Source of the DNA: Candidatus Saccharimonadota bacterium
Lineage (GTDB): Bacteria; Patescibacteriota; Saccharimonadia; Saccharimonadales; Saccharimonadaceae
Length of the DNA: 63,208 nucleotides
Direction: 5' to 3'
NCBI GenBank assembly: GCA_017515105.1
Contig: JAFWHO010000001.1
Coordinates: 266,903 to 330,110, forward strand
Under the pieces are notes generated by a model. It ran no database searches, was not told the DNA's origin, and saw only the letters and a program-made list of their open reading frames with translations. The position numbers were made by a program, and so were the translations under genes. Positions 16,349 through 24,839 of this stretch are shown one piece after another. Position 1 is the stretch's first letter. Each line of letters starts with the position of its first letter.

Positions 16349-17192
16349 CGGAAAACCCCGTATATTTTAATACTAATCTGTCGACCTCGGTCTTGCCCTC
16401 ATCGTCTTCGGTCAGCATCTCAGAAAGGACTTCATTAAACGCCTCAAGCAGATCCCCCTTATCGCGATTTACTGCAATAGCGTATGATTCTTCTACCGGG
16501 TAGTCATCTTCGCGCGTCTCTCCCGAATAATATAGCGGTAGAGCCATCAGCTCTGGATTCTTCTCTACGATAAATCGTGCCACCAACTCATCCGCAATTG
16601 CGTAATCAATAATGTGTGCCGAGATGGCGTCCGCTGCGAGCTGATGAGAATCGATCCCTTTAATGGCCGTCCCGGTCCCGGCTAGCACGCCATTTTCAAT
16701 CTCGTCTTCCACAAACAAATATCCAGTACTACCGATCTGCGACCCGAGCGTTGTCCCAGCTAAGGACTCCCATACCACATGGTCGTCGCGTAGCGACGGC
16801 GGCATGTCTTTGTTATAAATCACATACTGTACCGAAGTATAGTAGGGAATTGTAAAGTTTACTTTCTCTTCGCGCGCCGGAGTAATTGTAATCCCAGCCG
16901 CTCCCGCATCAGCAATTTTGCCAGCCTCAACGTTATCGATAATTACGTCAAACTCAACGTTTTTGATCTGAATCGTTTTGTTCATCTTTTCAGCCACACG
17001 ATTCACGATGTCAACATCTACCCCCACAATCTCTCGGTTTTCATAAAACTCAAATGGCGTGAATGGCACACTGGTCTCGACCACATAGTCCGCCCCTCTC
17101 TCGTCGGCAATCGAAAAATACACGCTCACCCCCATCCCCGCGGTCACAAGTAAGAATATAATCACATATACTAAACTTTTGACCTTATGCAT
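16341..17192 (-). CDS. Amino-acid ABC transporter substrate-binding protein, membrane anchored
   Basis: Periplasmic-binding-protein fold of family 3 (GlnH/HisJ): VETSVPFTPFEFYENREIVGVDVDIVNRVAEKM, NVEAGKIADAGAAGITITPAREEKVNFTIPYYTSVQYVIY, and GSTGYLFVE-type hinge region. The N-terminal hydrophobic helix (about residues 7-27) has no lipobox cysteine, so it looks like an uncleaved anchor and not a lipoprotein signal. Of three possible ATGs (17210, 17198, 17192) the last is chosen because it lies six bases after TATAAT. The gene heads the three-gene operon. Confidence 0.92.
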   Translation of the reverse strand: MHKVKSLVYVIIFLLVTAGMGVSVYFSIADERGADYVVETSVPFTPFEFYENREIVGVDVDIVNRVAEKMNKTIQIKNVEFDVIIDNVEAGKIADAGAAGITITPAREEKVNFTIPYYTSVQYVIYNKDMPPSLRDDHVVWESLAGTTLGSQIGSTGYLFVEDEIENGVLAGTGTAIKGIDSHQLAADAISAHIIDYAIADELVARFIVEKNPELMALPLYYSGETREDDYPVEESYAIAVNRDKGDLLEAFNEVLSEMLTEDDEGKTEVDRLVLKYTGFSDE

Positions 17193-17198
17193 AAGCAT

Positions 17199-17204
17199 AT
17201 TATA
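17199..17204 (-). promoter_or_regulatory. -10 box of the ABC transporter operon, leaderless
   Basis: TATAAT (17204-17199) with six bases (ATGCTT) before the ATG at 17192. The same 15-base cassette is found at the D-lactate dehydrogenase gene (18503-18517). Confidence 0.72.
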
Positions 17205-17273
17205 GCACACCCAAAATATTTTTGTCTTGGCAGTTTTGAGGTTTAACCGAGAATAAAAGTATTACAAGTATGG

Positions 17274-17279
17274 TATAAT
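17274..17279 (+). promoter_or_regulatory. -10 box of tRNA-Arg
   Basis: TATAAT about 14 bases before the first base of the tRNA. Confidence 0.6.
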
Positions 17280-17292
17280 ATATTTGTACTAT

Positions 17293-17368
17293 GGTCCGGT
17301 AGCTCAATGGATAGAGCAATTCCGTCCTAAGGAAGAGGTTGTGCGTTCGACTCGCACCCGGATCACCA
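17293..17368 (+). tRNA. tRNA-Arg (CCT anticodon)
   Basis: A 76-base cloverleaf with acceptor GGTCCGG / CCGGATC, D-arm GCTC...GAGC, anticodon loop GTCCTAA with anticodon CCT, T-arm GTGCG TTCGACT CGCAC, discriminator A and an encoded CCA. It reads AGG codons. The 27:43 pair is A-G. The 3' end is repeated downstream at 17410-17433. Confidence 0.95.
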
Positions 17369-17409
17369 TTAACACTGCGTGTATCCAATGCTCGTCGAAC
17401 CTCTGGTGC

Positions 17410-17433
17410 GACTCGCATCCGGATCACCATTAA
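17410..17433 (+). repeat. Partial copy of the tRNA-Arg 3' end
   Basis: The 24 bases from GACTCGCA to CACCATTAA repeat tRNA-Arg positions 17349-17372 with one mismatch (C to T), 61 bases downstream. The copy includes the T-arm 3' side, acceptor strand, CCA and four bases beyond, but no D- or anticodon arm. Confidence 0.85.
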
Positions 17434-17445
17434 ACAAAATCAATT

Positions 17446-18468
17446 ATGAATATAGGTAAAGCCAAAGACTCTAAAAAAACAGAGCAAGAAAAAGTCGAAG
17501 AACGTCGTGAGGAGGTACTAGCTACTGGGCGCAAATTCAAATACCCGCTTCAGTGGACGCGACACCGCATTATTGTTAGTACTATCCTAATTACGATTGT
17601 AGTCTTTGCTGTTATTATTGTCGGTGGTTGGCTCGCCCTCTATCGTTTAGGTATGACCGATGACCTTCTCTTTAAAGTTACCGAAATCGTCCCGATCCCA
17701 GTCGCTAGCGTCGACGGAGCAGAGACCAGATTCTCAGATTATCTCATGTTTTATCGCAGTAGCATGACCTCAATCGAACGCCAGTCCGGCAGCCAGTTCG
17801 ATAGCGAATCCTACGAATCCTTGAAGAACGAATACAAGCGCGCAGCCCTCACCGAGGCAGAGGATTACACCTACGCTCTGAAGCTAGCCAAGGAACTAAA
17901 TATCTCCGTTACCGACGAAGAGGTTCAGAACGAGTTTGATCGCCACCTCAGAATCGGCGGCATTGACCGCTCCGAGGAGGGCTTTATCAAGATTATTTCC
18001 GACAACTTTGGCCTTACCAAATCCGAATACGAGCGCATGCTCTATCTTACTCTCGTGAAGGCCAAAGTCTCCATCGCGATCGACGAAGAGGCCAACAAAA
18101 CCGCGGCTAGAGTCGAATCACTTCTTTCCTCGAACGGCAACGACTTTCCAGCTATTGCGGAGGCCTTAGGTAGCAGCATCAACTACGAGGAAACTGGCGG
18201 CCTAGTCGACAGCAAGAATATCGACGGCGGCCGTGCCACCGAAGCAATGAAACTAGAGCCAGGCGAGACCAGTAAGAAATTTATCTCCATGAACGGCGAC
18301 GGTTACTATTTCGTCAAGCTAGTCAAAAAGACCGACAACTCCGTCGATTTCGTCTCAATCAAAGTCCCATTCACAGAATTCGATAAACGTATCGCCGCCC
18401 TCCGCGACGAAGGCAAGGTCAACGAATTAATCGACCTCAGCAACCAGGGTGAGCAGACAGAACAATAA
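17446..18468 (+). CDS. Membrane-anchored SurA/PrsA-like foldase
   Basis: A 340-residue protein with a charged cytoplasmic N-terminus, one membrane helix (about 42-66) and an extracytoplasmic part of SurA_N type (EDYTYALKLAKELNISVTDEEVQNEFD...FGLTKSEYERML). A degenerate parvulin (PpiC) domain follows (about 210-320: FPAIAEALGSSINYEETGGLVDSKNIDGGRATEAMKLEPGETSKKF). It likely assists folding of exported proteins. The gene has no clear Shine-Dalgarno or own -10 and may be transcribed from the tRNA-Arg promoter. Confidence 0.82.
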   Translation: MNIGKAKDSKKTEQEKVEERREEVLATGRKFKYPLQWTRHRIIVSTILITIVVFAVIIVGGWLALYRLGMTDDLLFKVTEIVPIPVASVDGAETRFSDYLMFYRSSMTSIERQSGSQFDSESYESLKNEYKRAALTEAEDYTYALKLAKELNISVTDEEVQNEFDRHLRIGGIDRSEEGFIKIISDNFGLTKSEYERMLYLTLVKAKVSIAIDEEANKTAARVESLLSSNGNDFPAIAEALGSSINYEETGGLVDSKNIDGGRATEAMKLEPGETSKKFISMNGDGYYFVKLVKKTDNSVDFVSIKVPFTEFDKRIAALRDEGKVNELIDLSNQGEQTEQ

Positions 18469-18502
18469 GTCTTGACGACGCTCCGCTATCCAAAAGCTAT
18501 GT

Positions 18503-18508
18503 TATAAT
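18503..18508 (+). promoter_or_regulatory. -10 box of the D-lactate dehydrogenase gene, leaderless
   Basis: TATAAT followed by ATGCTT and the ATG at 18515. The overlapping ATG at 18509 directly abuts the box and is less likely to be used. Confidence 0.72.
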
Positions 18509-18514
18509 ATGCTT

Positions 18515-19513
18515 ATGAATAAAATTCGCGATCGGAAAATCAAAATTGCAGTTTTTGACACAAAACAAAACGATATCAATTATTTTAATGCAGCCAACCA
18601 AGATGGCAAATTTGAAATAAGCTTTTTTGAGGAAAGACTAGACCCAGACACGGCCCACCTCGCCGTCGGCTACGATGTGGCCTGTGTTTTTACTAACGAC
18701 ATCGTGAATAAGGAAGTGATCAATATCCTGTCGGACGAGATGGTCGACTTTGTCGCCTTACGATGCGCAGGGTACAACAACGTAGATTTGACGACCGCCC
18801 ACAAAAGACTTCATCTCGCCAATGTGCCAAATTACTCTCCGTACGCAGTAGCAGAACACGCAATGGCTATGCTACTAACGTCGGTCAGACGCATCCACAA
18901 AGCCTATAACCGTACCAGGGAATATAACTTTGATATAGACGATCTAGTCGGCTTTGAACTGCACGGCAAAACCGTCGGCGTGATTGGCACCGGTAAAATC
19001 GGTAAGAAGTTTATTAATATTTGTAAAGGCTTCGGAATGAACATCATTGCTTACGATAAGTTCCCAGACGAAAAGAGCAACATTAACTATGTAGACAAAG
19101 AAGTACTTTTCAAAGAAAGTGACATCATCTCTATTCACTGTCCACTAACAAACTCTTCTAAGCATATGGTTAATAAGACATCCATTTCGAAAATGAAAAA
19201 AGGCGTTATCATCGTAAACACATCAAGGGGCGGATTGATAGATTCCGACGCCCTAGTTGAGGGTTTGCTGAGTAAAAAAGTTGGAGCAGCTTGTCTAGAT
19301 GTTTACGAAGACGAATCCAACGTATTCTTCCACGATCTGTCAAATCATATAATGCGAGACGGCGTTTTGGCGCGTTTACTATCTATGCCAAATGTCATAA
19401 TCACCTCACACCAAGCCTTTCTCACCGACGAAGCCCTTAAAAGCATCGCCAACACTACATTGCAAAACATCGAAGACTTCTTCAATAAAGGTTTCTGCAA
19501 AAACGAGTTATAG
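18515..19513 (+). CDS. ldhA: D-lactate dehydrogenase (D-2-hydroxyacid dehydrogenase)
   Basis: Reduces pyruvate to D-lactate with NADH, regenerating NAD in fermentation. The 332 residues carry the Rossmann motif VGVIGTGKIGKKF, the substrate region LRCAGYNNVDL, the catalytic Arg in NTSRGGLIDS, the Glu in LDVYEDES and the His in ITSHQAFLT. YSPYAVAEHAMAMLL is typical of the LdhA branch. The start at 18515 is chosen from the -10 spacing. It stands as a single gene. Confidence 0.93.
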   Translation: MNKIRDRKIKIAVFDTKQNDINYFNAANQDGKFEISFFEERLDPDTAHLAVGYDVACVFTNDIVNKEVINILSDEMVDFVALRCAGYNNVDLTTAHKRLHLANVPNYSPYAVAEHAMAMLLTSVRRIHKAYNRTREYNFDIDDLVGFELHGKTVGVIGTGKIGKKFINICKGFGMNIIAYDKFPDEKSNINYVDKEVLFKESDIISIHCPLTNSSKHMVNKTSISKMKKGVIIVNTSRGGLIDSDALVEGLLSKKVGAACLDVYEDESNVFFHDLSNHIMRDGVLARLLSMPNVIITSHQAFLTDEALKSIANTTLQNIEDFFNKGFCKNEL

Positions 19514-19614
19514 CCTGCGGCTAACCCCTAACTTTTCTTTTTTGGCCTCAAGAAAAGCATAGTGTAATAATTATAACAAAGTTGAGCTTATCCGGGTCTG
19601 TCGGTTGATTATGG

Positions 19615-19620
19615 TATAAT
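19615..19620 (+). promoter_or_regulatory. -10 box of the DMT transporter gene, leaderless
   Basis: TATAAT seven bases before the ATG at 19628, with no convincing -35 hexamer. Confidence 0.65.
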
Positions 19621-19627
19621 ACCAAAC

Positions 19628-20557
19628 ATGGTAATACCGATTATTCTGGCCATAATCGCTGCCGTTTTCTATGCGGCCACTAATCATATAGATAAATATC
19701 TTATTTCCAAAGCGGTCAAAAACGCCGATTACCGCGCCCTGATTTTGGTTTCAACTATCATTGCTGGTGGCGTAATGGCTATAATTTATTCGTTCGTTTG
19801 TAATTTTGAGCTTACTTTCGATATCCCGAGCATTCTGCTATTGCTCTTCAATTCAGCACTCTATACGGTCGCGAACATTTTTTGGTTTAAGGCATTAGAT
19901 AGGGACGACACGACAATAGTAGTGATTATGTTCCAACTTATACCGGTATTTATGTTGCTTTTGTCACCGCTCATATTGCAGGACCAACATATCAACCCGT
20001 TACAGCTCGTGGGCGGGTTACTAATTACCCTCGCGGCCGTATTCTTAACATATGAACCAACCCACAAAAAGTTCAACAAGGAAAAACTGATCACGTTAGC
20101 AATTATGGCTTTCGTGTCTCTGGCTTACGCAATCTGGTTTATTATTGAACGGCGCATCAACCAAGAGCACGACTTTAATCAGACCATACTATGGTCAAAC
20201 ATCACATTATTTATCGTGGGTATATTCATCTTTATATTCATTAAATCATTTCGCAAATCTTTCTCGAAAATGCTAAAAACCAATGGCCCAAAAGTCATCG
20301 GCCTAAACCTTGTTAATGAGATGCTTAATTCGTTTGGCGGCGTCCTCTCAACCTTTGCGGGTACTATGGCATCAGTCGCCTTAGTGTCATTTGTGACGCA
20401 GGGCGTCCAGCCATTTGCGGTCATGCTGATGGGGATCCTAATAACGAGACTGTTTCCAAAGATAGAGAAGGAAAAAATAACCAAAACGGATATTATAAAG
20501 AGAGTGGCAACCATAATCGTCTGCATGGTCGGGATTGGGTTTATTGAGTTTGGTTAG
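19628..20557 (+). CDS. EamA/DMT-family transporter
   Basis: A 309-residue protein of ten membrane helices in two EamA repeats (1-145 and 155-309). The second repeat has conserved features such as FGGVLSTFAGTMASVALVSFVTQGVQPFAVMLMGILITRLFPK. DMT proteins export or import small metabolites; the substrate cannot be told. The gene ends just upstream of an isochorismatase-like gene and may share its transcript. Confidence 0.85.
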   Translation: MVIPIILAIIAAVFYAATNHIDKYLISKAVKNADYRALILVSTIIAGGVMAIIYSFVCNFELTFDIPSILLLLFNSALYTVANIFWFKALDRDDTTIVVIMFQLIPVFMLLLSPLILQDQHINPLQLVGGLLITLAAVFLTYEPTHKKFNKEKLITLAIMAFVSLAYAIWFIIERRINQEHDFNQTILWSNITLFIVGIFIFIFIKSFRKSFSKMLKTNGPKVIGLNLVNEMLNSFGGVLSTFAGTMASVALVSFVTQGVQPFAVMLMGILITRLFPKIEKEKITKTDIIKRVATIIVCMVGIGFIEFG

Positions 20558-20561
20558 TAAG

Positions 20562-21140
20562 ATGCGCAACAATAGTTTACTACTGGTAGTGGATTTACAA
20601 AATGAATTCATTAACGATAATACCAAAAAGGCTACCAGAGAAATAGCAAAGCTTGTGAATTCCGGTAAGTTTACCGATGTGGTCTTCACCCGGTTTATCA
20701 ATAGTCCAAATAACCCCACTTTTACTAGACTTGGTTGGAAAGGGTGCATGGATGAAAACAGTAGGAAAATCTGTATAGACACCGGCAAACACAAAGTTTT
20801 TGACAAGACGACCTATTCCGCCTATGGAGAGGATCTCACTAGGTATATCCACCAGAATAATTTGGATAAAATCTATATCTGCGGCATAGATGCCGATTGT
20901 TGTGTGTTGGTCACAGCGATGAATTTGTTCGAAAATAACTATGACGTCTATGTGCTGGAAGACCACATTTACTCTAGCAGCGGAGAAAAAGCAAAGCAAA
21001 ACGCAGTTGATATCCTGAAAAGGAACATCGGGGAAGATAGGGTCCAACCCTTTTTGATGGCTTGGCGCGGGTACAGGGAGTTAGCTCGCTACGCTCGCTA
21101 TTCGCCTTCGGCGAGCGGACCCACGGGTCCTTCTCCCTAA
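20562..21140 (+). CDS. Isochorismatase-fold cysteine hydrolase
   Basis: A cysteine hydrolase of the isochorismatase/nicotinamidase superfamily. The Asp of LLLVVDLQNEFIND and the nucleophile Cys in GIDADCCVLVTAMNLFENNYDVYVLED are visible, with the lysine expected around TRLGWKG. Nicotinamidase or another amidase is possible. The ATG at 20562 is preferred over the TTG at 20535 inside the transporter gene. The last 25 or so residues are not family-like: this stretch is encoded by a copy of the tRNA-Gly 3' end (21063-21081) and by small hairpins. Confidence 0.8.
   Translation: MRNNSLLLVVDLQNEFINDNTKKATREIAKLVNSGKFTDVVFTRFINSPNNPTFTRLGWKGCMDENSRKICIDTGKHKVFDKTTYSAYGEDLTRYIHQNNLDKIYICGIDADCCVLVTAMNLFENNYDVYVLEDHIYSSSGEKAKQNAVDILKRNIGEDRVQPFLMAWRGYRELARYARYSPSASGPTGPSP
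21063..21081 (-). repeat. Partial copy of the tRNA-Gly 3' end inside the hydrolase gene
   Basis: GCGGGTACAGGGAGT at 21067-21081 is identical to 21193-21207 in the minus-strand tRNA-Gly, and the neighbouring TGG (CCA on the tRNA strand) is also kept. The copy is 126 bases downstream of the tRNA in its own direction. Confidence 0.75.
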
Positions 21141-21159
21141 ACCATATCGGAAAACAAAT

Positions 21160-21180
21160 AAAGAGCCTTCGGCTCTTTCT
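21160..21180 (+). terminator. Terminator after the isochorismatase-like gene
   Basis: A compact stem AAGAGCC TTC GGCTCTT followed by TCTTCGTTTT; A-rich on the 5' side, so it may also end the tRNA-Gly transcript on the minus strand. Confidence 0.75.
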
Positions 21181-21188
21181 TCGTTTTC

Positions 21189-21263
21189 TGGTGCGGGTAC
21201 AGGGAGTCGGACCCTGATCTCATCCTTGGGAAGGATACATAATAGCCGCTATACGATACCCGC
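21189..21263 (-). tRNA. tRNA-Gly (CCC anticodon)
   Basis: A 75-base tRNA with acceptor GCGGGTA / TACCCGC, anticodon stem TATCC/GGATG with loop TTCCCAA (anticodon CCC), T-arm CAGGG TCCGACT CCCTG, discriminator A and encoded CCA. It reads GGG. Confidence 0.93.
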
Positions 21264-21273
21264 GGGTACCACC

Positions 21274-21279
21274 ATTATA
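21274..21279 (-). promoter_or_regulatory. -10 box of tRNA-Gly
   Basis: TATAAT (21279-21274), preceded by TGTGA, about 10 bases before the tRNA. It lies back to back with the argS -10 box. Confidence 0.65.
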
Positions 21280-21300
21280 TCACATCCCTGTAAACTATGA

Positions 21301-21306
21301 TATAAT
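21301..21306 (+). promoter_or_regulatory. -10 box of argS, leaderless
   Basis: TATAAT six bases before the ATG at 21313. Confidence 0.72.
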
Positions 21307-21312
21307 ATTTTT

Positions 21313-22950
21313 ATGCAAGAAATCTGCACTGCGCTTAAAAAAGTTATTCAAGATCTCTATGATCTTGATTTTGATCCCGAGCTTACTCCTTCTCCGGAGA
21401 ATATCGACGCAGATTATTCTACTAACGTGCCTCTACGGCTCACCAAGGAGCTCCACAAGGCCCCAATGGAAATAGCTAAAGAGATCGAAGGCGCACTCCA
21501 GGAAGAAGTCTTTCTCAGCCCTCCAGGCTTTCTTAATTTCACCTTATCAGACAAGAGCTTAGTAAGTGCCATCAACGGTTTCGGCGGCACTTTCAAATCG
21601 GATGAATACAAAGGCCAGACCATAGTCTGTGAGTTCAGCGACCCTAACCCCTTCAAAATCCTCCACGTCGGCCACCTTTATACATCTATCGTCGGTGACT
21701 CCATTGCCAGATTATTCGAATATGCGGGTGCCAAAGTCATTCGCGCCAACTTCGGTGGCGATGTTGGCCTCCACGTAGCTAAGACCATGTACGCCCTCCG
21801 CCAGAAGTCTTTGGACGAACTCACTATCGAGGATGTCGCAGACTGCTACATCAAAGGCACCGCTCTCTACGAAGACGACGAGGAAGCTCACCAAGAAATC
21901 ACGAGACTCAACAAAGAAATATACAAGATCAACTCCGAAAATCTCCATGATTCCGACGTCGCTAAATTATACTGGCTGGGAAGAGAACTATCCTATGATT
22001 ATTTCAAAGAGTTCTATAACTCTATCGGTGTCCATTTCGACAAATATTACCCTGAATCCACCGTCGTAGACCTAGGACTCACGAAGGTCAAAGAACAGCT
22101 AGAAAAAGGTGTTTATGAATATTCTAACGGTGCGGTCATTTTCGATGGTGATAAATATGGGCTTCACACTCGAGTCTTTATCAACAAAGAAGGCGTCCCG
22201 ACCTACGAGACCAAAGACGTCGGTCTCATCTTTACCAAGTGGCAAGATTACCATTTTGCGAGATCTATCGTAATCACTGGCTCCGAACAAAAAGATTACA
22301 TGACCGTGGTCCTTAAATCTATCGAGCAATACGCCCCAGAACTCACCGAGCGCACCACACATCTAACTCACGGCCTCGTCAAACTTCCAGGCAACGTCAA
22401 AATGTCCTCCCGAAAAGGGAACATCTTGAAAGCCGTCGATGTCCTCAATCTAGTCCGTGACGCTTTTGAAGCCGAGCACGAATCCACTGACGACGTAATC
22501 TCTCTTGCCGCTACCAAATATGCATTCCTAAAATACAAAATGGGTGGGAACATCGTTTTTGACCCTAAAGAATCCGTCAAAATGACCGGAAACTCTGGCC
22601 CATATCTCCTCTACTCCTGCGTCCGTGCCAAGAAAATCCTCCAAAAAGCCCCGGCCAAAACAGAGTCAAAAGAAAATAGCGCCCTCACCCTAAATCCATC
22701 CGAGCGCAACCTCATGAAAAAGCTTCTTGAATACACATCGGTCTTAGACGAAGCGGTCACCGAGCTAGCCCCCCACAAGGTAGCAAATTACCTCTACGAA
22801 CTAGCTCAAAGCTTCAGCCGTTTCTACGAAGCTAGCCCTGTCATCGGTCACGATAACGAAAAAGAACGCTTAAAGCTCGTTCAAATCTTCCTAGACGTTA
22901 TGACTCACGGCCTAGACCTCCTTGGCATCTCTGTCCCTGAGTCGATGTAG
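21313..22950 (+). CDS. argS: Arginyl-tRNA synthetase
   Basis: Class I synthetase of 545 residues that charges tRNA-Arg. The N-terminal Add1 domain (1-95) recognises the tRNA D-loop. The HIGH-like motif is in PFKILHVGHLYTSIVGDS (about 118-135), and the KMSKS-like motif is in VKMSSRKGN (about 362-370). The C-terminal DALR anticodon-binding domain covers about 430-545. Length is at the short end for ArgS. The mRNA is predicted leaderless. Confidence 0.95.
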   Translation: MQEICTALKKVIQDLYDLDFDPELTPSPENIDADYSTNVPLRLTKELHKAPMEIAKEIEGALQEEVFLSPPGFLNFTLSDKSLVSAINGFGGTFKSDEYKGQTIVCEFSDPNPFKILHVGHLYTSIVGDSIARLFEYAGAKVIRANFGGDVGLHVAKTMYALRQKSLDELTIEDVADCYIKGTALYEDDEEAHQEITRLNKEIYKINSENLHDSDVAKLYWLGRELSYDYFKEFYNSIGVHFDKYYPESTVVDLGLTKVKEQLEKGVYEYSNGAVIFDGDKYGLHTRVFINKEGVPTYETKDVGLIFTKWQDYHFARSIVITGSEQKDYMTVVLKSIEQYAPELTERTTHLTHGLVKLPGNVKMSSRKGNILKAVDVLNLVRDAFEAEHESTDDVISLAATKYAFLKYKMGGNIVFDPKESVKMTGNSGPYLLYSCVRAKKILQKAPAKTESKENSALTLNPSERNLMKKLLEYTSVLDEAVTELAPHKVANYLYELAQSFSRFYEASPVIGHDNEKERLKLVQIFLDVMTHGLDLLGISVPESM

Positions 22951-22979
22951 GCTTCCTACCGACCGTATCAGATGTATGA

Positions 22980-22985
22980 TATAAT
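22980..22985 (+). promoter_or_regulatory. -10 box of orn, leaderless
   Basis: TGTATGATATAAT region with TATAAT at 22980-22985, six bases before the ATG at 22992. Confidence 0.7.
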
Positions 22986-22991
22986 ATCTAC

Positions 22992-23516
22992 ATGAAAAAA
23001 GCCAAACTACTTTGGGTTGATCTCGAAATGACCGGCCTCGATCCAGTAAAAGACAGGATTATGGAAGTCGCCGCCATTGCAACCGACATGGAACTAAACG
23101 AAATAGCTACCTTTGAAGCGGTAGTGAGAGTCGATGAAGAACTCATGAAGTCCCGCATGGTCGGTGACTTTTGGGAGAAAAACCACGTTTCGCGCGACGC
23201 CCTTCAAGCCCAAAATAGCGAAGGCCAGCCCATAAGTGAGGTCGAAAAAGAACTTCTTGATTTCATTGATCATTACTGTGCCAAGGAAATCTACCTTGCC
23301 GGTAACTCCATTCACCAAGACCGCAAGTTCATCGAAAGGGAAATGCCTACCTTAAATAGCAGACTTCACTACCGCATGCTCGATGTTTCGGCCTGGAAGA
23401 TTTATTTCGAGAACGCCCTGAACAAGAAGTTTGTTAAACCCGAGAACCACCGCGCGCTAGACGATATTAACGGAAGTATAGAGGAATTAAAATGGTATTT
23501 GACGTTTCTAAAATAA
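22992..23516 (+). CDS. orn: Oligoribonuclease
   Basis: DEDDh 3'-5' exoribonuclease that degrades 2-5 nucleotide RNAs, including pGpG. The 174 residues show motif I WVDLEMTGLDP (Asp/Glu), motif II YLAGNSIHQDRKFIEREMP (Asp) and motif III ENHRALDDI (His and Asp). Length is close to the 180 expected. The 3' end overlaps the next gene by 25 bases. Confidence 0.94.
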   Translation: MKKAKLLWVDLEMTGLDPVKDRIMEVAAIATDMELNEIATFEAVVRVDEELMKSRMVGDFWEKNHVSRDALQAQNSEGQPISEVEKELLDFIDHYCAKEIYLAGNSIHQDRKFIEREMPTLNSRLHYRMLDVSAWKIYFENALNKKFVKPENHRALDDINGSIEELKWYLTFLK

Positions 23517-23779
23517 GCGGTATTGGACCCTTCGAAATTAAGGCAGAGCCAGATCGCGAAATTTATTTCAAGGATAAAGCGGCCTTCCTAGTCGTACACC
23601 GCAATACTATCGAGGTTCGTTGCGATATTCGCCTCAGCGATAACTTGAAAGAGAAGTATGAATCAGTAATGGAATCCCGCTACTATGGTAAGGGTGGCAT
23701 CGAAATCGTCCTTGCTGGCCAACTCAGCCCCAAGGAAATCGAAGATTTAATCCGACTAAGCTATAACCTAACCGTCTAG
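23492..23779 (+). CDS. MmcQ/YjbR-like small protein
   Basis: A 95-residue protein resembling the MmcQ/YjbR family (double-wing DNA-binding fold). EPDREIYFKDKAAFLVV, EVRCDIRLSDNLKEKY and the C-terminal SPKEIEDLIRLSYNLTV match the family pattern; the lysine/tryptophan segment in the middle is reduced to YYGKGGIEIVL. Function in the family is not established. A GAGG ribosome site lies just upstream inside orn, and the gene is translationally linked to it. Confidence 0.7.
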   Translation: MVFDVSKISGIGPFEIKAEPDREIYFKDKAAFLVVHRNTIEVRCDIRLSDNLKEKYESVMESRYYGKGGIEIVLAGQLSPKEIEDLIRLSYNLTV

Positions 23780-23789
23780 AACCTAAAGT

Positions 23790-24185
23790 TTAAGCTTTCG
23801 CTTCTTCTTTTTTAGTTCTTTTCGCGTCGCGTTTGCGGTTCAGTCTATTCATGCCCTTAATCACCATGAAGATTACCCAGGCAATTACCAAGAATTGAAC
23901 AACGTTCTGGATAAAATTACCATACGCAATCACTGCTTCATCACCCGTACCGAAGAAATTCGGAATGTGAAGAGAAAGTCCGGTGAAGTCTACACCACCA
24001 AGCAGTAGCCCAACGATCGGCATCACGATATCATTGACGAGGGAATTAACAATTGCTGTAAAGGCGCCACCTACTGCCACACCTACTGCGAGATCAATCA
24101 TCGATCCACGATTGATAAATTCAATAAACTCCGCTTTAAGACCTTGCTTCTCTTGGATCTTTTTTGCCTCCTCAGATTTTGCCAT
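23790..24185 (-). CDS. mscL: Large-conductance mechanosensitive channel MscL
   Basis: Pentameric emergency valve opened by membrane tension. The 131 residues include the N-terminal amphipathic helix FIEFINRGSMIDLAVGVAVGGAF with TM1 and its gate glycines, a periplasmic loop, TM2 (FLVIAWVIFMVIKGMNRL) and a charged C-terminal bundle ending KRTKKEEAKA. It starts after a Shine-Dalgarno AAGGAG and follows the membrane protein gene at 24201 by 15 bases, in one operon. mscS is also present in the window, so osmotic protection is well covered. Confidence 0.95.
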   Translation of the reverse strand: MAKSEEAKKIQEKQGLKAEFIEFINRGSMIDLAVGVAVGGAFTAIVNSLVNDIVMPIVGLLLGGVDFTGLSLHIPNFFGTGDEAVIAYGNFIQNVVQFLVIAWVIFMVIKGMNRLNRKRDAKRTKKEEAKA

Positions 24186-24200
24186 AAAACTCCTTTCTAA

Positions 24201-24839
24201 TTATTTAGATTCTGAAAAATTGCTTATTTGGTTATGCAAGTTTTCCAGACTATTGTAAGAATCGGCCAAAACTTCTTTCAGGGTGCTATCACCAGTGCTC
24301 TTCGCAATATCACTCTCTTCGTTCATGAACGTAGCAATTTCATATACCATTTTATACTCAAATACTCGGTCCAGGTTTCCGTTAATCTTAGCTTCAAATA
24401 ACTCATTCTCTAAGCCATCTTTCTCTAAAGTGAGCTGATCGATCATTTTCTCCCCAAGCACATTCTCGGCAGTCTCACTTTTTCCGTTATTCTTCTCGCT
24501 GAGGTAAGTCTCAAGTTTCCCCTTCACATTAACCAAAAGACTAGAAAGTGTAGTACTGTAAGAGCGCAGGTTTGATGATTTTACCTTGGTGCGGTAATTA
24601 TCAAATACTTCCATCGTATTATCTACGTGAGTGTTGAAGGCATACATCTTCTCTTTAGCGCTACTCTTAGAACCAGAAAGAATACCACCAATTACCGCAA
24701 ACAGAATAAACAGTGCCACAGCACCAACAACCAGCCACGTAATCTTTGAAGACAGAATATTTCCAAATTTGCCATTTGTTTTTGTGTTTACGGGCCTATT
24801 TGACGCGGAAATCTGGTCCAAATACTCTTGCCTATCCAT
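24201..24839 (-). CDS. Bitopic membrane protein of unknown function
   Basis: I do not recognise this 212-residue protein. It has a 30-residue polar cytoplasmic N-terminus, one membrane helix (about 33-54, ITWLVVGAVALFILFAVIGGIL) and a helical extracytoplasmic region of about 150 residues rich in S, N, E and K, predicted to be coiled coil. It contains no cysteine. It is co-oriented with mscL and divergent from dnaG. Its ATG lies inside the palindrome that also holds the dnaG ATG, so its mRNA is predicted leaderless. Confidence 0.75.
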   Translation of the reverse strand: MDRQEYLDQISASNRPVNTKTNGKFGNILSSKITWLVVGAVALFILFAVIGGILSGSKSSAKEKMYAFNTHVDNTMEVFDNYRTKVKSSNLRSYSTTLSSLLVNVKGKLETYLSEKNNGKSETAENVLGEKMIDQLTLEKDGLENELFEAKINGNLDRVFEYKMVYEIATFMNEESDIAKSTGDSTLKEVLADSYNSLENLHNQISNFSESK

